64,000 bases of DNA from positions 1,674,001 to 1,738,000 of the forward strand of contig NZ_CP108454.1 in the NCBI RefSeq assembly GCF_036240795.1. The letters run 5' to 3'. The position numbers and the translations under genes are program-made. Shown piece by piece: positions 32,835 to 41,064 of this stretch. The DNA comes from Streptomyces sp. NBC_01268 (GTDB lineage: Bacteria > Actinomycetota > Actinomycetes > Streptomycetales > Streptomycetaceae). Each line of letters starts with the position of its first letter. The stretch's first letter is position 1. The notes under the pieces are model-generated. The model was not told where the DNA came from and searched no databases. It saw nothing but the letters and a program-made list of their open reading frames with translations.

Positions 32835-33992
32835 CTACCGCTTCACGGCCCGCAGCACGACGAACTTCGGGTCACCGGCGACGAGTTCGCTGTTGCCGAA
32901 GATGCGGCGCAGGCTGACGTGGTAGCCGAGGTGCCGGTTGCCGACCACCCAGAGCTCGCCGCCGGGCCGCAGGGCCCGGCGGGACTCGGCGAACATGCGG
33001 CGGGCGGTGCGGTCCGTGGTGGCCTGGTGGCTGTGGAACGGCGGGTTGTTGAGCACGAGGTCCACCGAGCCGGGGGCGACGTCCGCCAGGCCGTCGCCGA
33101 CGGCGAACTCGGCCGTGCGGGCGGTCCCGGCGTGCGTGCGGAAGTTCTCCTCGGCGGAGGCGACGGCCTGGTACGACTCGTCGGTGAAGAGCAGTTCGGC
33201 CTCGGGCTCGGCGAGCGCGACGGCCAGCCCGACGACGCCGTTGCCGCAGCCGAGGTCGACCACGCGGGAGCGCCCGACGCCGTGCGGGAGGTGCTGGAGG
33301 AGGAAGCGCGTGCCGATGTCGAGGCGGTCGGCGCAGAACACCCCGGCCTGGTTGGCGACCGTGCGTCCGGCGAGCCCGGCCGGGGCGTCGGCGGGCAGCG
33401 CGTACCGGAGGGGCCACGGGTTCGAGGGCCGCGCCACCCCGGCGGCGGGGGTGGTGTGGATGAGCCGGGCCTTCTTCACCGCGAGGGAGGTGCGGGTCGG
33501 CCCCAGGATCCGCTCGAAGAGCCTCAGCGTGGAGGTGTGGATCTCCTTCACCATGCCGGTGCCGACCACGACGGTCCCCGCGTGCACGGCGGGGGCGAGC
33601 CGGTGGAGCTGGTCCTCCAGGAGCGCGAGGCTCTTGGGTACGCGGACGAGCAGCACGTCGACCCGTTCGGGCGGCGGGTCCTGCGTGGTGAGCAGCCGGA
33701 CCGCGCCGGGTGCGGCGCCGGAGCGGGCGAGGTTGTCGCCGGTGGCCCGGCGGCCGAGGTACGAGTCGGAGATCTGGACGAGCTGCCCGGTCCCGGCGGC
33801 GGCGAGCGCGGTGACGAGGGCGCCCCAGCGGTCCCCGACGACGGCGACGGTGCCGGACAGGTCGGTGCCGCTCTCCGCGAGGTGCGCGAGCAGGTACTCG
33901 TCGGCGGCGTCCCAGGCGCGGAGGGGATCGCGCGGGTCCTCGGGGTGCCGGGTGAGCGGGAAGGTGCCCCATGACGTGGTCAAACGGTTCAT
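32835..33992 (-). CDS. RsmC/RlmG-type class I rRNA (guanine-N2) methyltransferase
   Basis: A 385-residue protein with a degenerate N-terminal methyltransferase-like half and a C-terminal catalytic half. The SAM motif VVDLGCGNGVVGLAVA is near 240. The catalytic NPPF is in LVLNNPPFHSHQATTDRTARRMF near 310. This layout is that of RlmG and RsmC, which methylate guanine N2 in 23S or 16S rRNA. It converges with the ABC-F gene with 27 bases between them. Confidence 0.87.
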   Translation of the reverse strand: MNRLTTSWGTFPLTRHPEDPRDPLRAWDAADEYLLAHLAESGTDLSGTVAVVGDRWGALVTALAAAGTGQLVQISDSYLGRRATGDNLARSGAAPGAVRLLTTQDPPPERVDVLLVRVPKSLALLEDQLHRLAPAVHAGTVVVGTGMVKEIHTSTLRLFERILGPTRTSLAVKKARLIHTTPAAGVARPSNPWPLRYALPADAPAGLAGRTVANQAGVFCADRLDIGTRFLLQHLPHGVGRSRVVDLGCGNGVVGLAVALAEPEAELLFTDESYQAVASAEENFRTHAGTARTAEFAVGDGLADVAPGSVDLVLNNPPFHSHQATTDRTARRMFAESRRALRPGGELWVVGNRHLGYHVSLRRIFGNSELVAGDPKFVVLRAVKR

Positions 33993-34078
33993 CGTGCCCC
34001 CAGGCTAGCGGTCCCGGAGGGTCGCGGGCGCCGCCGAGGGCGCGGGGCCGGGCGAAGGCGGCGGGTCGCCCGGGCGCG

Positions 34079-34654
34079 TCACCCGACCGCCGCCGCCAGC
34101 TGGAGGTGCCACAGCCCGGGGCGTCCCGTCAGGGTGACGGTGGAGAGGGGGCGCACGTCGACGTTCCAGTACGTGGCGGGCGGGGCCTTCAGGGCGTAGA
34201 CGAGGGCCGCCCGTACGACGGCGGGCTCGGCGACGGCGACGATGGCGCCGTCGTCGGCGGGGCGGGTGTCGAGCCAGCCGCCGACCCGGGTGATGAAGGA
34301 GAGAAGCGTTTCTCCTCCGTGCGGCGCCGTGTGCGGGTCGCGGAGCCAGGCGTCGACGGCTCCCGGTTCGAGCGCGGCGACCTCGGCCAGGGTGAGCCCC
34401 CGCCAGCGCCCCATGTCGCAGTCGCGCAAGGCCGGCTGGACCAGCGGCGCGTAGCCGAGCGCCGTGCCGGTGGCGCGGCTGCGGGGCGTCGGGGAGCAGT
34501 AGCGCAGCTCCGCCGCGCCGAGCGGAATGAGCCGTGGCGCGGCGAGCTGCACCTCGTACCAGCCGGCCTCGTCGAGCGGCCGGTCGTCGTCGAAGCGTTC
34601 GGCGAGCAGGGAGGAGCTGCGTGCCGCCGCGACGAGCGTGACCCGAAGACCCAT
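34079..34654 (-). CDS. Histidine phosphatase-fold protein lacking the RHG motif
   Basis: A 191-residue protein. The phosphoglycerate-mutase-like fold is indicated by YCSPTPRSRATGTALG and the GRWRGLTLAEV and HGGETLLSF segments. The canonical catalytic LVRHGET near the N-terminus is replaced by LVAAARSSS, so the phosphorylated His is missing. The protein may be a non-catalytic or redirected member. The ATG at 34654 starts MGLRVTLVAA. It stands alone, downstream of the GNAT gene. Confidence 0.78.
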   Translation of the reverse strand: MGLRVTLVAAARSSSLLAERFDDDRPLDEAGWYEVQLAAPRLIPLGAAELRYCSPTPRSRATGTALGYAPLVQPALRDCDMGRWRGLTLAEVAALEPGAVDAWLRDPHTAPHGGETLLSFITRVGGWLDTRPADDGAIVAVAEPAVVRAALVYALKAPPATYWNVDVRPLSTVTLTGRPGLWHLQLAAAVG

Positions 34655-34723
34655 GGCGGCGATCGTGAGGCCGGGGGCCCCGCAGGTCAAGGGGTCATTG
34701 AGGGAAGCGCGGCGGGGCCGCGC

Positions 34724-35176
34724 TCACTGCTGTCCGAGTGCCATCCACTTGTCCGGATTCTGCAGTGGCGTGAAACCGACCTTCTCGTACACGCCGTGCG
34801 CGTCGGCGGTGGCGAGCATGATCCGGCGCAGCCCGTACACCTCCAGGTCGTCACGGACGGCGGTGGCGAGGGCGGTGCCGAGCCCGGTGCCGCGCGCCGC
34901 GCGGTCGACGTAGACGTCGCAGAGCCAGGCGAAGGTGGCGTAGTCGGTGACGACACGGGCGTAGGCGCTCATCTCGCCCGACTCGCGGTGGTAGGCACCG
35001 TAGTTGAGCGAGGCGGCGATGGCGCGGTCCTGCTTCTCCCGAGGTCGGCCGAGGGCCCAGTAGGCGTCGGTGGAGAGCCAGTGGTGGACGCGCGCCACGT
35101 CGATCCGGGCGAGGTCGGCTGAGATCTCGTACGCCCCGTGTATGACGGGGCCGGCGGTGGCCGTCGTGTCGCTCAT
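34724..35176 (-). CDS. GNAT family N-acetyltransferase
   Basis: A 150-residue single-domain acetyltransferase. Motif A is CDVYVDRAARGTGLGTALATAV with the RGTGLG acetyl-CoA loop; motif B is ADAHGVYEKVGFTPL. Closest general group is ElaA/YjgM-like small GNATs. The substrate is unknown. It precedes the histidine-phosphatase-like gene on the same strand with 69 bases between them. Confidence 0.87.
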   Translation of the reverse strand: MSDTTATAGPVIHGAYEISADLARIDVARVHHWLSTDAYWALGRPREKQDRAIAASLNYGAYHRESGEMSAYARVVTDYATFAWLCDVYVDRAARGTGLGTALATAVRDDLEVYGLRRIMLATADAHGVYEKVGFTPLQNPDKWMALGQQ

Positions 35177-35230
35177 GAGCACAGGCTGGCAGCCCCGCCG
35201 TCCCTTGTCAGGTGAAAATGCCGGGGGCGA

Positions 35231-35260
35231 GCGCCGGGGCGGCGGTGCGCGCCCCGGCGC
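35231..35260 (-). terminator. Terminator downstream of the MocR-type gene
   Basis: A perfect 11-base-pair stem (35231-35241 with 35250-35260; GCGCCGGGGCG and complement) lies eight bases past the stop of the MocR-like gene. Confidence 0.65.
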
Positions 35261-35268
35261 GGCCGGGG

Positions 35269-36705
35269 TCAGCCGAGGAGCCCGTCCACGGCGGTCCGCA
35301 GCCGCCGCACCCCCTCGGCGATCTCCGCGGGGCCCGCGACACCCGCGAAACTCAGCCGGATGTGGCCGGCGGGCGGCTCGGCACAGAAGTACGGCCGGCC
35401 GGGCGCCACCGCGACGCCGTGACGCAGGGCCGCGGGGACGAGCGCGGCCTCGGGAAGGGTGTCGGGGAGGCGGAGCCAGAGCTGGTAGCCGCCGGAGGGG
35501 ACGTGCGGCAGGGCGAGTTCGGGCAGGTGGTGGGCGACGGCGCCGGCCAGGGTGTCGCGGCGGCTCTTCAGCTCGGCGGCGAGGGAGCGCAGATGGCGGC
35601 TCCAGGCCGGGGAGCCGACGAGTTCGAGGGCGGCCTCCTGGAGGGGCCGGGGGACGAAGAAGCTGTCGACGACCTGGATGGCGCGCAGCCGCTCCAGGAC
35701 GGGTCCGCGGGCGGCCAGGGCGCCCACCCGCAGGCTCGCGGAGGTCGGTTTGGTCAGCGAGCAGACGTGCACGACGACGCCGTCGGGGTCGTCGGCGGCG
35801 AGCGTGGCGGGCAGCGGCCCGGCGTCCTCGTGGACGAGGCGGCGGGCGAAGTCGTCCTCGACGACGAAGGCGCCGGCCGCGCGGGCGATCCGGACGACGG
35901 CGGCGCTCCGTTCGGCGCCGAGGGCGGCACCGGTGGGGTTCTGGAAGAGCGGCTGGCAGACGAAGACGCGGGCACCGGTGGCGCGGAAGGCGGCTTCGAG
36001 CAGCTCGGGGCGTACACCGTCGGCGTCGGTGGGGACGGGGACGGGGCGCAGTCCGGCGGCGCGGGCGATGGCGAGCATGCCCGGATAGGTGGGCGATTCG
36101 ACGAGGACGGGGGTGCCGGGCGGGGCGAGGGCGCGCAGGGCGGTGGTGAGGGCGGGCTGGCCGCCGGCGGTGATGAGGACCTCGGCGGCGGTGACGCCGC
36201 CGCCGATCTCGCGGGCGAACCATTCGCGCAGCTCGGGCAGCCCGTCGGTGGGCGGCCGGCCCCAGGCGCCAGGGCGGCGGCCGGCCCGGGCGAGGGCGCC
36301 GGCGAGGGCGCGCTCGGGCTGGAGCGAGGGGTGGAGGTAGCCGCCGTTGAACTCGATGACGCCGGGCTGGGGCGCGGAGAGGGTGACGAGGACGCCGGAG
36401 GCGTCGACGGACCGGGGGACGAGTTCGGTGGCGGTGTCGGCGCTGAGCGCGAGCTGCTGCCAGGAGGTGTCCCCGGCGGCGGGGGCGGCGGCGCGGGGCT
36501 CGGCCCGGTAGGCGCCGGCGCCGGGCCGGGTGACGACCAGGCCTTCGGCGGCGAGCTGGGCGAGGGCCCGGGTGACGGTGACCGGGGAGACGCGGTAGCG
36601 CTCGACGAGAGCCCGGCTCGACGGCAGCTTCTCACCTACGGAGTAGCGGTTCAGCTCCGACTTGAGGGATTTCGCCAGTTCTCCCACACTGCTACTCTCA
36701 TTCAT
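35269..36705 (-). CDS. MocR-type regulator (GntR HTH fused to aminotransferase)
   Basis: A 478-residue protein. Residues 1-75 are a GntR winged helix (KLPSSRALVERYRVSPVTVTRALAQLAAEGLVV). Residues 100-478 are a class I PLP aminotransferase fold, with the PLP lysine in CSLTKPTSASLRVG near 340 and YxGxP-type NPTG in QNPTGAALG. MocR proteins sense PLP or amino-acid derivatives and regulate a neighbouring gene. The ATG at 36705 is eight bases after a TATTCT hexamer, so translation is probably leaderless. It is divergent from an EamA exporter and the two start codons lie in one palindrome. Confidence 0.88.
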   Translation of the reverse strand: MNESSSVGELAKSLKSELNRYSVGEKLPSSRALVERYRVSPVTVTRALAQLAAEGLVVTRPGAGAYRAEPRAAAPAAGDTSWQQLALSADTATELVPRSVDASGVLVTLSAPQPGVIEFNGGYLHPSLQPERALAGALARAGRRPGAWGRPPTDGLPELREWFAREIGGGVTAAEVLITAGGQPALTTALRALAPPGTPVLVESPTYPGMLAIARAAGLRPVPVPTDADGVRPELLEAAFRATGARVFVCQPLFQNPTGAALGAERSAAVVRIARAAGAFVVEDDFARRLVHEDAGPLPATLAADDPDGVVVHVCSLTKPTSASLRVGALAARGPVLERLRAIQVVDSFFVPRPLQEAALELVGSPAWSRHLRSLAAELKSRRDTLAGAVAHHLPELALPHVPSGGYQLWLRLPDTLPEAALVPAALRHGVAVAPGRPYFCAEPPAGHIRLSFAGVAGPAEIAEGVRRLRTAVDGLLG

Positions 36706-36710
36706 GAGAG
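36695..36710. promoter_or_regulatory. Palindromic operator containing both divergent start codons
   Basis: CTCTCAT-TC-ATGAGAG is a perfect 7+2+7 inverted repeat. The minus-strand ATG of the MocR gene (36703-36705) and the plus-strand ATG of the EamA gene (36704-36706) overlap inside it. TACTCT (36693-36698) and TATTCT on the other strand (36714-36719) flank it as -10 candidates. Confidence 0.65.
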
Positions 36711-37636
36711 CACAGAATAGCGCTACCCCGCCGATGACGATAGCGGTCGCGAACCCCCGGGCCGAGGCCGAGCCCGCCGCCGCCCGCCGCGGGACGCTGC
36801 TCGCCGCGCTCGGCGTGGTCTCCTTCTCGCTGACCTTCCCCTCCACCGTCTGGGGCCTGGAGAGCTTCGGCCCCTGGTCGCTGGTGGCCGTGCGTTCGGT
36901 GCTGGCCGCGGTGATCGCCGGGGCCTTCCTGCTCGTGGGCCGGGTGCCGATGCCCGAGCGGCGCCACTGGGCCGGGCTCGCGGTCGTCGCGGGGGGCGTG
37001 GTCGTCGGCTTCCCGCTGCTGACGACGCTGGCGCTGCGGACCTCCACCACCTCGCACGCCGCCGTGGTCGTCGGGCTGCTCCCGCTGACCACCGCGGCCT
37101 TCGCCGCCATCCGTACCGGCCGGCGCCCGTCCCGCACCTTCTGGGTCGCGGCCGTCGCCGGGGCCGTCGTGGTGCTGGGCTTCACGCTCCAGCAGAGCGG
37201 CGGGGCGGTGTCGCAGGGCGATCTCTACCTCTTCGGGGCGCTGCTCGTGTGCGCCGCCGGGTACACCGAGGGCGGCCGGCTCGCCCGGCTGATGCCGGGC
37301 TGGCAGGTCATCGGCTGGGCGCTGGTGCTCTGCCTGCCGCTGACCGTGGCGGGCTCGGCCGTGGCGCTGGCGCACGAGCCCGTGCACCTCACCGCCCACG
37401 GGATCGCGGGGCTCGTCTGGGTGGCCGCCGGGTCCACGTTCTTCGGGCTGTACGTCTGGTACCGGGGCATGGCCGCGATCGGCATCCCGCGCGCGAGCCA
37501 GCTCCAGCTCGCCCAGCCGCTGCTCACGCTGTTCTGGTCGGTGACCGTGCTCGGGGAGCACCTGTCGCCGGCCGCCCCGGTCGCGGCGGGCGCGGTGCTG
37601 GTCTGCATCGCGGTGACCCAGCGGGCGAAGAGCTGA
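36704..37636 (+). CDS. EamA/DMT family transporter
   Basis: A 310-residue protein with ten predicted membrane helices in two EamA repeats, the second ending in the LYVWYRGMAAIGIPRASQLQLAQPLLTLFW signature (split by helices near 240-275). Such carriers export amino acids or metabolites. Divergence from a MocR regulator with a shared palindrome implies control by it. The ATG at 36704 is chosen as leaderless after TACTCT; an ATG at 36734 (MTIAVANP) is an alternative without a strong ribosome-binding site. Confidence 0.87.
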   Translation: MRAQNSATPPMTIAVANPRAEAEPAAARRGTLLAALGVVSFSLTFPSTVWGLESFGPWSLVAVRSVLAAVIAGAFLLVGRVPMPERRHWAGLAVVAGGVVVGFPLLTTLALRTSTTSHAAVVVGLLPLTTAAFAAIRTGRRPSRTFWVAAVAGAVVVLGFTLQQSGGAVSQGDLYLFGALLVCAAGYTEGGRLARLMPGWQVIGWALVLCLPLTVAGSAVALAHEPVHLTAHGIAGLVWVAAGSTFFGLYVWYRGMAAIGIPRASQLQLAQPLLTLFWSVTVLGEHLSPAAPVAAGAVLVCIAVTQRAKS

Positions 37637-37713
37637 CCCGGCGCCGCCCCGTCCCGGCCCCGCGTGAACCCGGACCCCGGCCCCGCGCGAACCGGCCCCG
37701 CGTGACGGCGGGG

Positions 37714-37758
37714 GTGACCGGGGTCACAATGGCAGACAGAGGCAGACAGGCGGACATG
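37714..37758. repeat. Inverted repeat and short tandem repeats before the DUF1918 gene
   Basis: GTGACC-GG-GGTCAC (37714-37727) is a perfect 6+2+6 inverted repeat. It is followed by two copies of GGCAGACAG and a third degenerate copy. The set sits about 55-100 bases upstream of the DUF1918 start and could be a regulatory site. Confidence 0.45.
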
Positions 37759-37810
37759 GCCGGCCGAAGACTCTGTGCAGGGCACGCCCGGCCGCGAGGA
37801 GGTCACCCCG

Positions 37811-38020
37811 ATGCGTGCGAACGTGGGCGACGAGTTGCTGGTGCACGGCCGGACCGTCGGTCAGCACGACCGTACGGCGAAGGTCGTCCAGGTACTGGGG
37901 GAGAACGGCACTCCCCCGTACCGCGTCAAGTACGAGGACGACGGTCACGAGGCCCTGATGTCACCGGGCCCCGACACCGTCGTACGCCACCACCCGGAGA
38001 CGCGGCCCACCGACCGGTGA
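37811..38020 (+). CDS. DUF1918 small SH3-like protein
   Basis: A 69-residue protein of the DUF1918 family: GDELLVHGRTVGQHDRTAKVVQVLGENGTPPYRVKYEDDGHE (spread over 6-47) gives a small beta-barrel. Members are common in actinobacteria; no function is established, though the fold can bind proteins or nucleic acids. GAGGAGG lies about ten bases before the ATG. Confidence 0.85.
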   Translation: MRANVGDELLVHGRTVGQHDRTAKVVQVLGENGTPPYRVKYEDDGHEALMSPGPDTVVRHHPETRPTDR

Positions 38021-38032
38021 GCCGTCCCGGAG

Positions 38033-39304
38033 TCACGCCCCGCGCGGGGTGTCGTCGGCGAGGACCGCGGTGAGCGCCCCGAGCGGATCCTTGGCGACCT
38101 CCTTCGTCGCGAAGTAGGCGTGGCCGCCGACGGTCGGATGGTCCCTGCCGAGCCGCACATGGCGGACGAGCTCCTGGGGGTCCTGCCAGGCGGCGGGCTG
38201 CGCGGGGTCGCCGACCTTGTAGAGCGCCTCGCCGAGGTAGAGCCGTACGCCGGTGTCCCGGACCACGGCGTCCCACCAGGGCACCAGCTTGGCGTAGTCG
38301 GCGGGGCCGTAGCCGATGTGCCAGTAGAGCTGCGGGATCACGTAGTCGACCCAGCGCTCCTTGACCCACTTGCGGCTGTCGGCGTGCAGGTCGTCGTAGC
38401 TCGCCCCGGCCCGGGTGTCGGAGCCCAGCGGGTCGGCGGAGGCGTTGCGCCAGACGCCGAAGGGGCTGATGCCGAAGGCGACGTGCGGTTTGAGCTCCTT
38501 CACCCGGGCGGAGGTCTCGGAGACCAGCAGGTCGACGTTGTTCCGCCGCCAGGCCGCCCGGTCGGCGAACCCGGCTCCGTACCGGCGGAAGCTGTCGTCG
38601 TCGGGGAAGTCCTCCCCGGCCACGGGATACGGGTAGAAGTAGTCGTCCCAGTGCAGCGCGTCGACGTCGTAGCGGCGTACGGCGTCGAGCATGGCGTCCT
38701 GCACGTGGCGCCGGACCTCGGGCAGGCCCGGGTCGTAGCAGAGCCCTCCCCCGTACTCGAGCGCCCACTCGGGGTGGAGCCGCACCGGGTGGTTCGGCGC
38801 CAGTCGCGTCCGGTCGGTCTGCGTGGCGACCCGGTACGGGTTGCACCAGGCGTGCAGCTCCAGACCGCGCGCGTGCGCCTCGGCGACGGCCGTGCCGAGC
38901 GGGTCCCAGCCCGGGTCGCCGCCCTGGACGCCGGTGAGGCAGCTCGCCCACGGCTCGTACGGGGAGGGCCACAGGGCGTCGGCGGAGGGCCGGACCTGGA
39001 GCATGACGGCGGTCATCCCGCGCCGCACCGCGAGGTCGAGCCGGGCGATCAGCTCGGCGCGCTGCACGGCGGCGGTCAGGCCGGTCCGGGAGGGGAAGTC
39101 ACGGTTGAAGACCGTCGTGATCCACATGCCCCGGAAGCCGGCGGTTGCGCGCCGTCCGCCGCCGCGGCCTCCTCCGGCAGCCCTCGCCTCGGGTGCCGTG
39201 CCCGACGCGGTGGATCCGGCGGCCCCGGCCGCTCCGCTTCCCCCGGTCCCGAGGACGCTCAGCGCCGCCCCCGCCACGAACCCTCTTCTGCCGATCAGCG
39301 GCAT
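38033..39304 (-). CDS. Tat-exported GHL10 glycoside hydrolase-like protein
   Basis: A 423-residue secreted protein. The signal is Tat-like (MPLIGRRGFVAGAALSVLGTG), followed by a Gly/Ala linker to about residue 52. The rest is the DUF187/GHL10 TIM barrel: GFRGMWITTVFNRDFPS, LELHAWCNPYRV, DALHWDDYFYPYP and YVIPQLYWHIGY. Family members are thought to cleave cell-wall or extracellular polysaccharides; Asp residues in HWDDYFYP are candidate catalytic ones. It is convergent with the DUF1918 gene. Confidence 0.87.
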   Translation of the reverse strand: MPLIGRRGFVAGAALSVLGTGGSGAAGAAGSTASGTAPEARAAGGGRGGGRRATAGFRGMWITTVFNRDFPSRTGLTAAVQRAELIARLDLAVRRGMTAVMLQVRPSADALWPSPYEPWASCLTGVQGGDPGWDPLGTAVAEAHARGLELHAWCNPYRVATQTDRTRLAPNHPVRLHPEWALEYGGGLCYDPGLPEVRRHVQDAMLDAVRRYDVDALHWDDYFYPYPVAGEDFPDDDSFRRYGAGFADRAAWRRNNVDLLVSETSARVKELKPHVAFGISPFGVWRNASADPLGSDTRAGASYDDLHADSRKWVKERWVDYVIPQLYWHIGYGPADYAKLVPWWDAVVRDTGVRLYLGEALYKVGDPAQPAAWQDPQELVRHVRLGRDHPTVGGHAYFATKEVAKDPLGALTAVLADDTPRGA

Positions 39305-39462
39305 TTGTCATCCCTCGCTATCGGATACGTCACAGCCCCTCGGAGAGCATGCCCGGCCCAGAACGATCGATCATCCGCTCCGTCGGGAGTAACGTCGTGG
39401 GGTCGAGGCGGACGCTCCGGAATCACACGGGCCCGCCGCCAGTAAAGAGCGAAAGGCACGAG

Positions 39463-40335
39463 GTGACGGACTCCATGGCCGACATTGAGCGCGTCGGAGT
39501 GGTGGGCTGCGGCCAGATGGGCGCGGGCATCGCTGAGGTGTGTGCCCGCAGCGGTCTCGAGGTGAAGGTCGCCGAGACCACCGGCGAGGCGCTGGAGATC
39601 GGCCGCACACGGCTCTACAACTCGCTGTCCAAGGCCGCCGAACGCGGCAAGATCAGCGAGGAGGAGCGGGACGCCACGCTGGCGCGGCTCAGCTTCACCA
39701 CCGACCTGGGCGAGTTCGCCGACCGCGACCTCGTGATCGAGGCGGTCGTCGAGAACGAGCAGGTCAAGACCGAGATCTTCAAGGTGCTCGACCAGGTGGT
39801 GACCCGGCCGGACGCCATCCTGGCCTCCAACACCTCCTCGATCCCGCTGGTGAAGCTGGCCGTGGCGACCTCCCGCCCCGACTCGGTCATCGGCATCCAC
39901 TTCTTCAACCCGGCCCCGGTGCAGAAGCTGGTCGAGCTGATCCCCGCCCTCACCACCTCCGAGGGCACGATCAGCCGGGCGCAGCTGTTCGCCGAGAAGA
40001 CCCTGGGCAAGCACGCGATCCGTGCGCAGGACCGCTCGGGCTTCGTGGTGAACGCCCTGCTCGTGCCGTACCTGCTCTCCGCGATCCGGATGTTCGAGTC
40101 GGGCATCGCGAGCCGCGAGGACATCGACAACGGCATGGAGTTCGGCTGCGCCCACCCGATGGGCCCGCTGAAGCTGTCGGACCTGATCGGCCTGGACACG
40201 ATCGCCTCGATCGCCGACTCGATGTACACCGAGTACAAGGAGCCGCTGTACGCGGCGCCGCCGCTGCTCCAGCGGATGGTGGACGCGGGCCGTCTCGGCC
40301 GCAAGACGGGCTCGGGCTTCTACCCGTACTCCTGA
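39463..40335 (+). CDS. 3-hydroxybutyryl-CoA dehydrogenase
   Basis: About 290 residues. The NAD-binding motif GVVGCGQMGAGIAEV is at the N-terminus. The catalytic His is in GIHFFNPAP near 145, and the Asn/Ser-rich ASNTSSIP precedes it. It interconverts acetoacetyl-CoA and 3-hydroxybutyryl-CoA, for fatty acid or butyrate metabolism or extender-unit supply. The GTG at 39463 follows AAAGG by six bases; the ATG at 39475 (MADIERVG), with GAGG 11 bases upstream, is the alternative. It ends at a strong hairpin shared with the convergent NUDIX gene. Confidence 0.92.
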   Translation: MTDSMADIERVGVVGCGQMGAGIAEVCARSGLEVKVAETTGEALEIGRTRLYNSLSKAAERGKISEEERDATLARLSFTTDLGEFADRDLVIEAVVENEQVKTEIFKVLDQVVTRPDAILASNTSSIPLVKLAVATSRPDSVIGIHFFNPAPVQKLVELIPALTTSEGTISRAQLFAEKTLGKHAIRAQDRSGFVVNALLVPYLLSAIRMFESGIASREDIDNGMEFGCAHPMGPLKLSDLIGLDTIASIADSMYTEYKEPLYAAPPLLQRMVDAGRLGRKTGSGFYPYS

Positions 40336-40354
40336 CCCCCGCTCGGCGCGCACC

Positions 40355-40393
40355 CCGGACGGCCCGTACACCGCACAGGTACGGGCCGTCCGG
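40355..40393. terminator. Bidirectional terminator between the dehydrogenase and NUDIX genes
   Basis: A perfect 15-base-pair stem (40355-40369 with 40379-40393; CCGGACGGCCCGTAC and complement) with a nine-base loop separates convergent genes. Confidence 0.85.
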
Positions 40394-40412
40394 CGATTCC
40401 GCGCGCGTGGTC

Positions 40413-40943
40413 TCAGCCGAGCCGCAGGTGGCGCAGCATCAGCAGCCCGGCGGCCATGTTGGCGGCCGGGACCTCGCCCCGGGCGATCAGCTCGGGAACG
40501 CGTTTGAGCGGGACCCAGGCGACCCGCGAGGACTCGAAGGCGTCCTGCGGGGGCCCGGTGCAGCTCGCCTCGTCCGCCCAGTAGAGGTGGTGGCGGGCGT
40601 CCGTGAGGCCGTTGGACGCCTCCACGGTGAGGAGCGGGCGCAGCGGCCCGGGGCGCCAGCCGGTCTCCTCCTCCATCTCGCGGGCGGCGGCGGCCTCGAT
40701 GTCCTCGCCGTCCTCGACGACGCCGGCGGCCAGCTCCCAGCCCCAGCTGTCGGTGATGAAGCGGTGGCGCCAGATCAGCAGGGCCTCGTCGGCGTCGTTG
40801 ACGACGGTCGCGGCGGCGACGGGGCGGAGCCGGATGAGGTAGTGGTCGAGGCGGCGGCCGTCGGGGAGTTCGACGTCCGCGAGGTTCACCCGGAACCAGC
40901 GGTTCTCATAGACGGGCTGTTCACTTAACTTCGTCCACTGCAC
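40413..40943 (-). CDS. NUDIX hydrolase (ADP-ribose pyrophosphatase-like)
   Basis: A 176-residue protein with a Nudix box between residues 85 and 107 (GVVEDGEDIEAAAAREMEEETGW), including the REMEEETGW metal ligands. The N-terminal YENRWFRVNLADVELPDGRRLDHYL pattern fits the ADP-ribose diphosphatase group. It should hydrolyse a nucleoside diphosphate derivative. The GTG at 40943 is chosen because AAGGTGG lies seven bases upstream. Confidence 0.88.
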   Translation of the reverse strand: MQWTKLSEQPVYENRWFRVNLADVELPDGRRLDHYLIRLRPVAAATVVNDADEALLIWRHRFITDSWGWELAAGVVEDGEDIEAAAAREMEEETGWRPGPLRPLLTVEASNGLTDARHHLYWADEASCTGPPQDAFESSRVAWVPLKRVPELIARGEVPAANMAAGLLMLRHLRLG

Positions 40944-41064
40944 GATTTTGCCACCTTCCGACTGGTCGGTGATTACTTGGTGGCAATATCGCAGCAGGGT
41001 CCGGGCCACAAGGCAAAGCACGCCCACCGAGGCAGACGCCCGGGGACCCGCTCGCGGCGGCACC

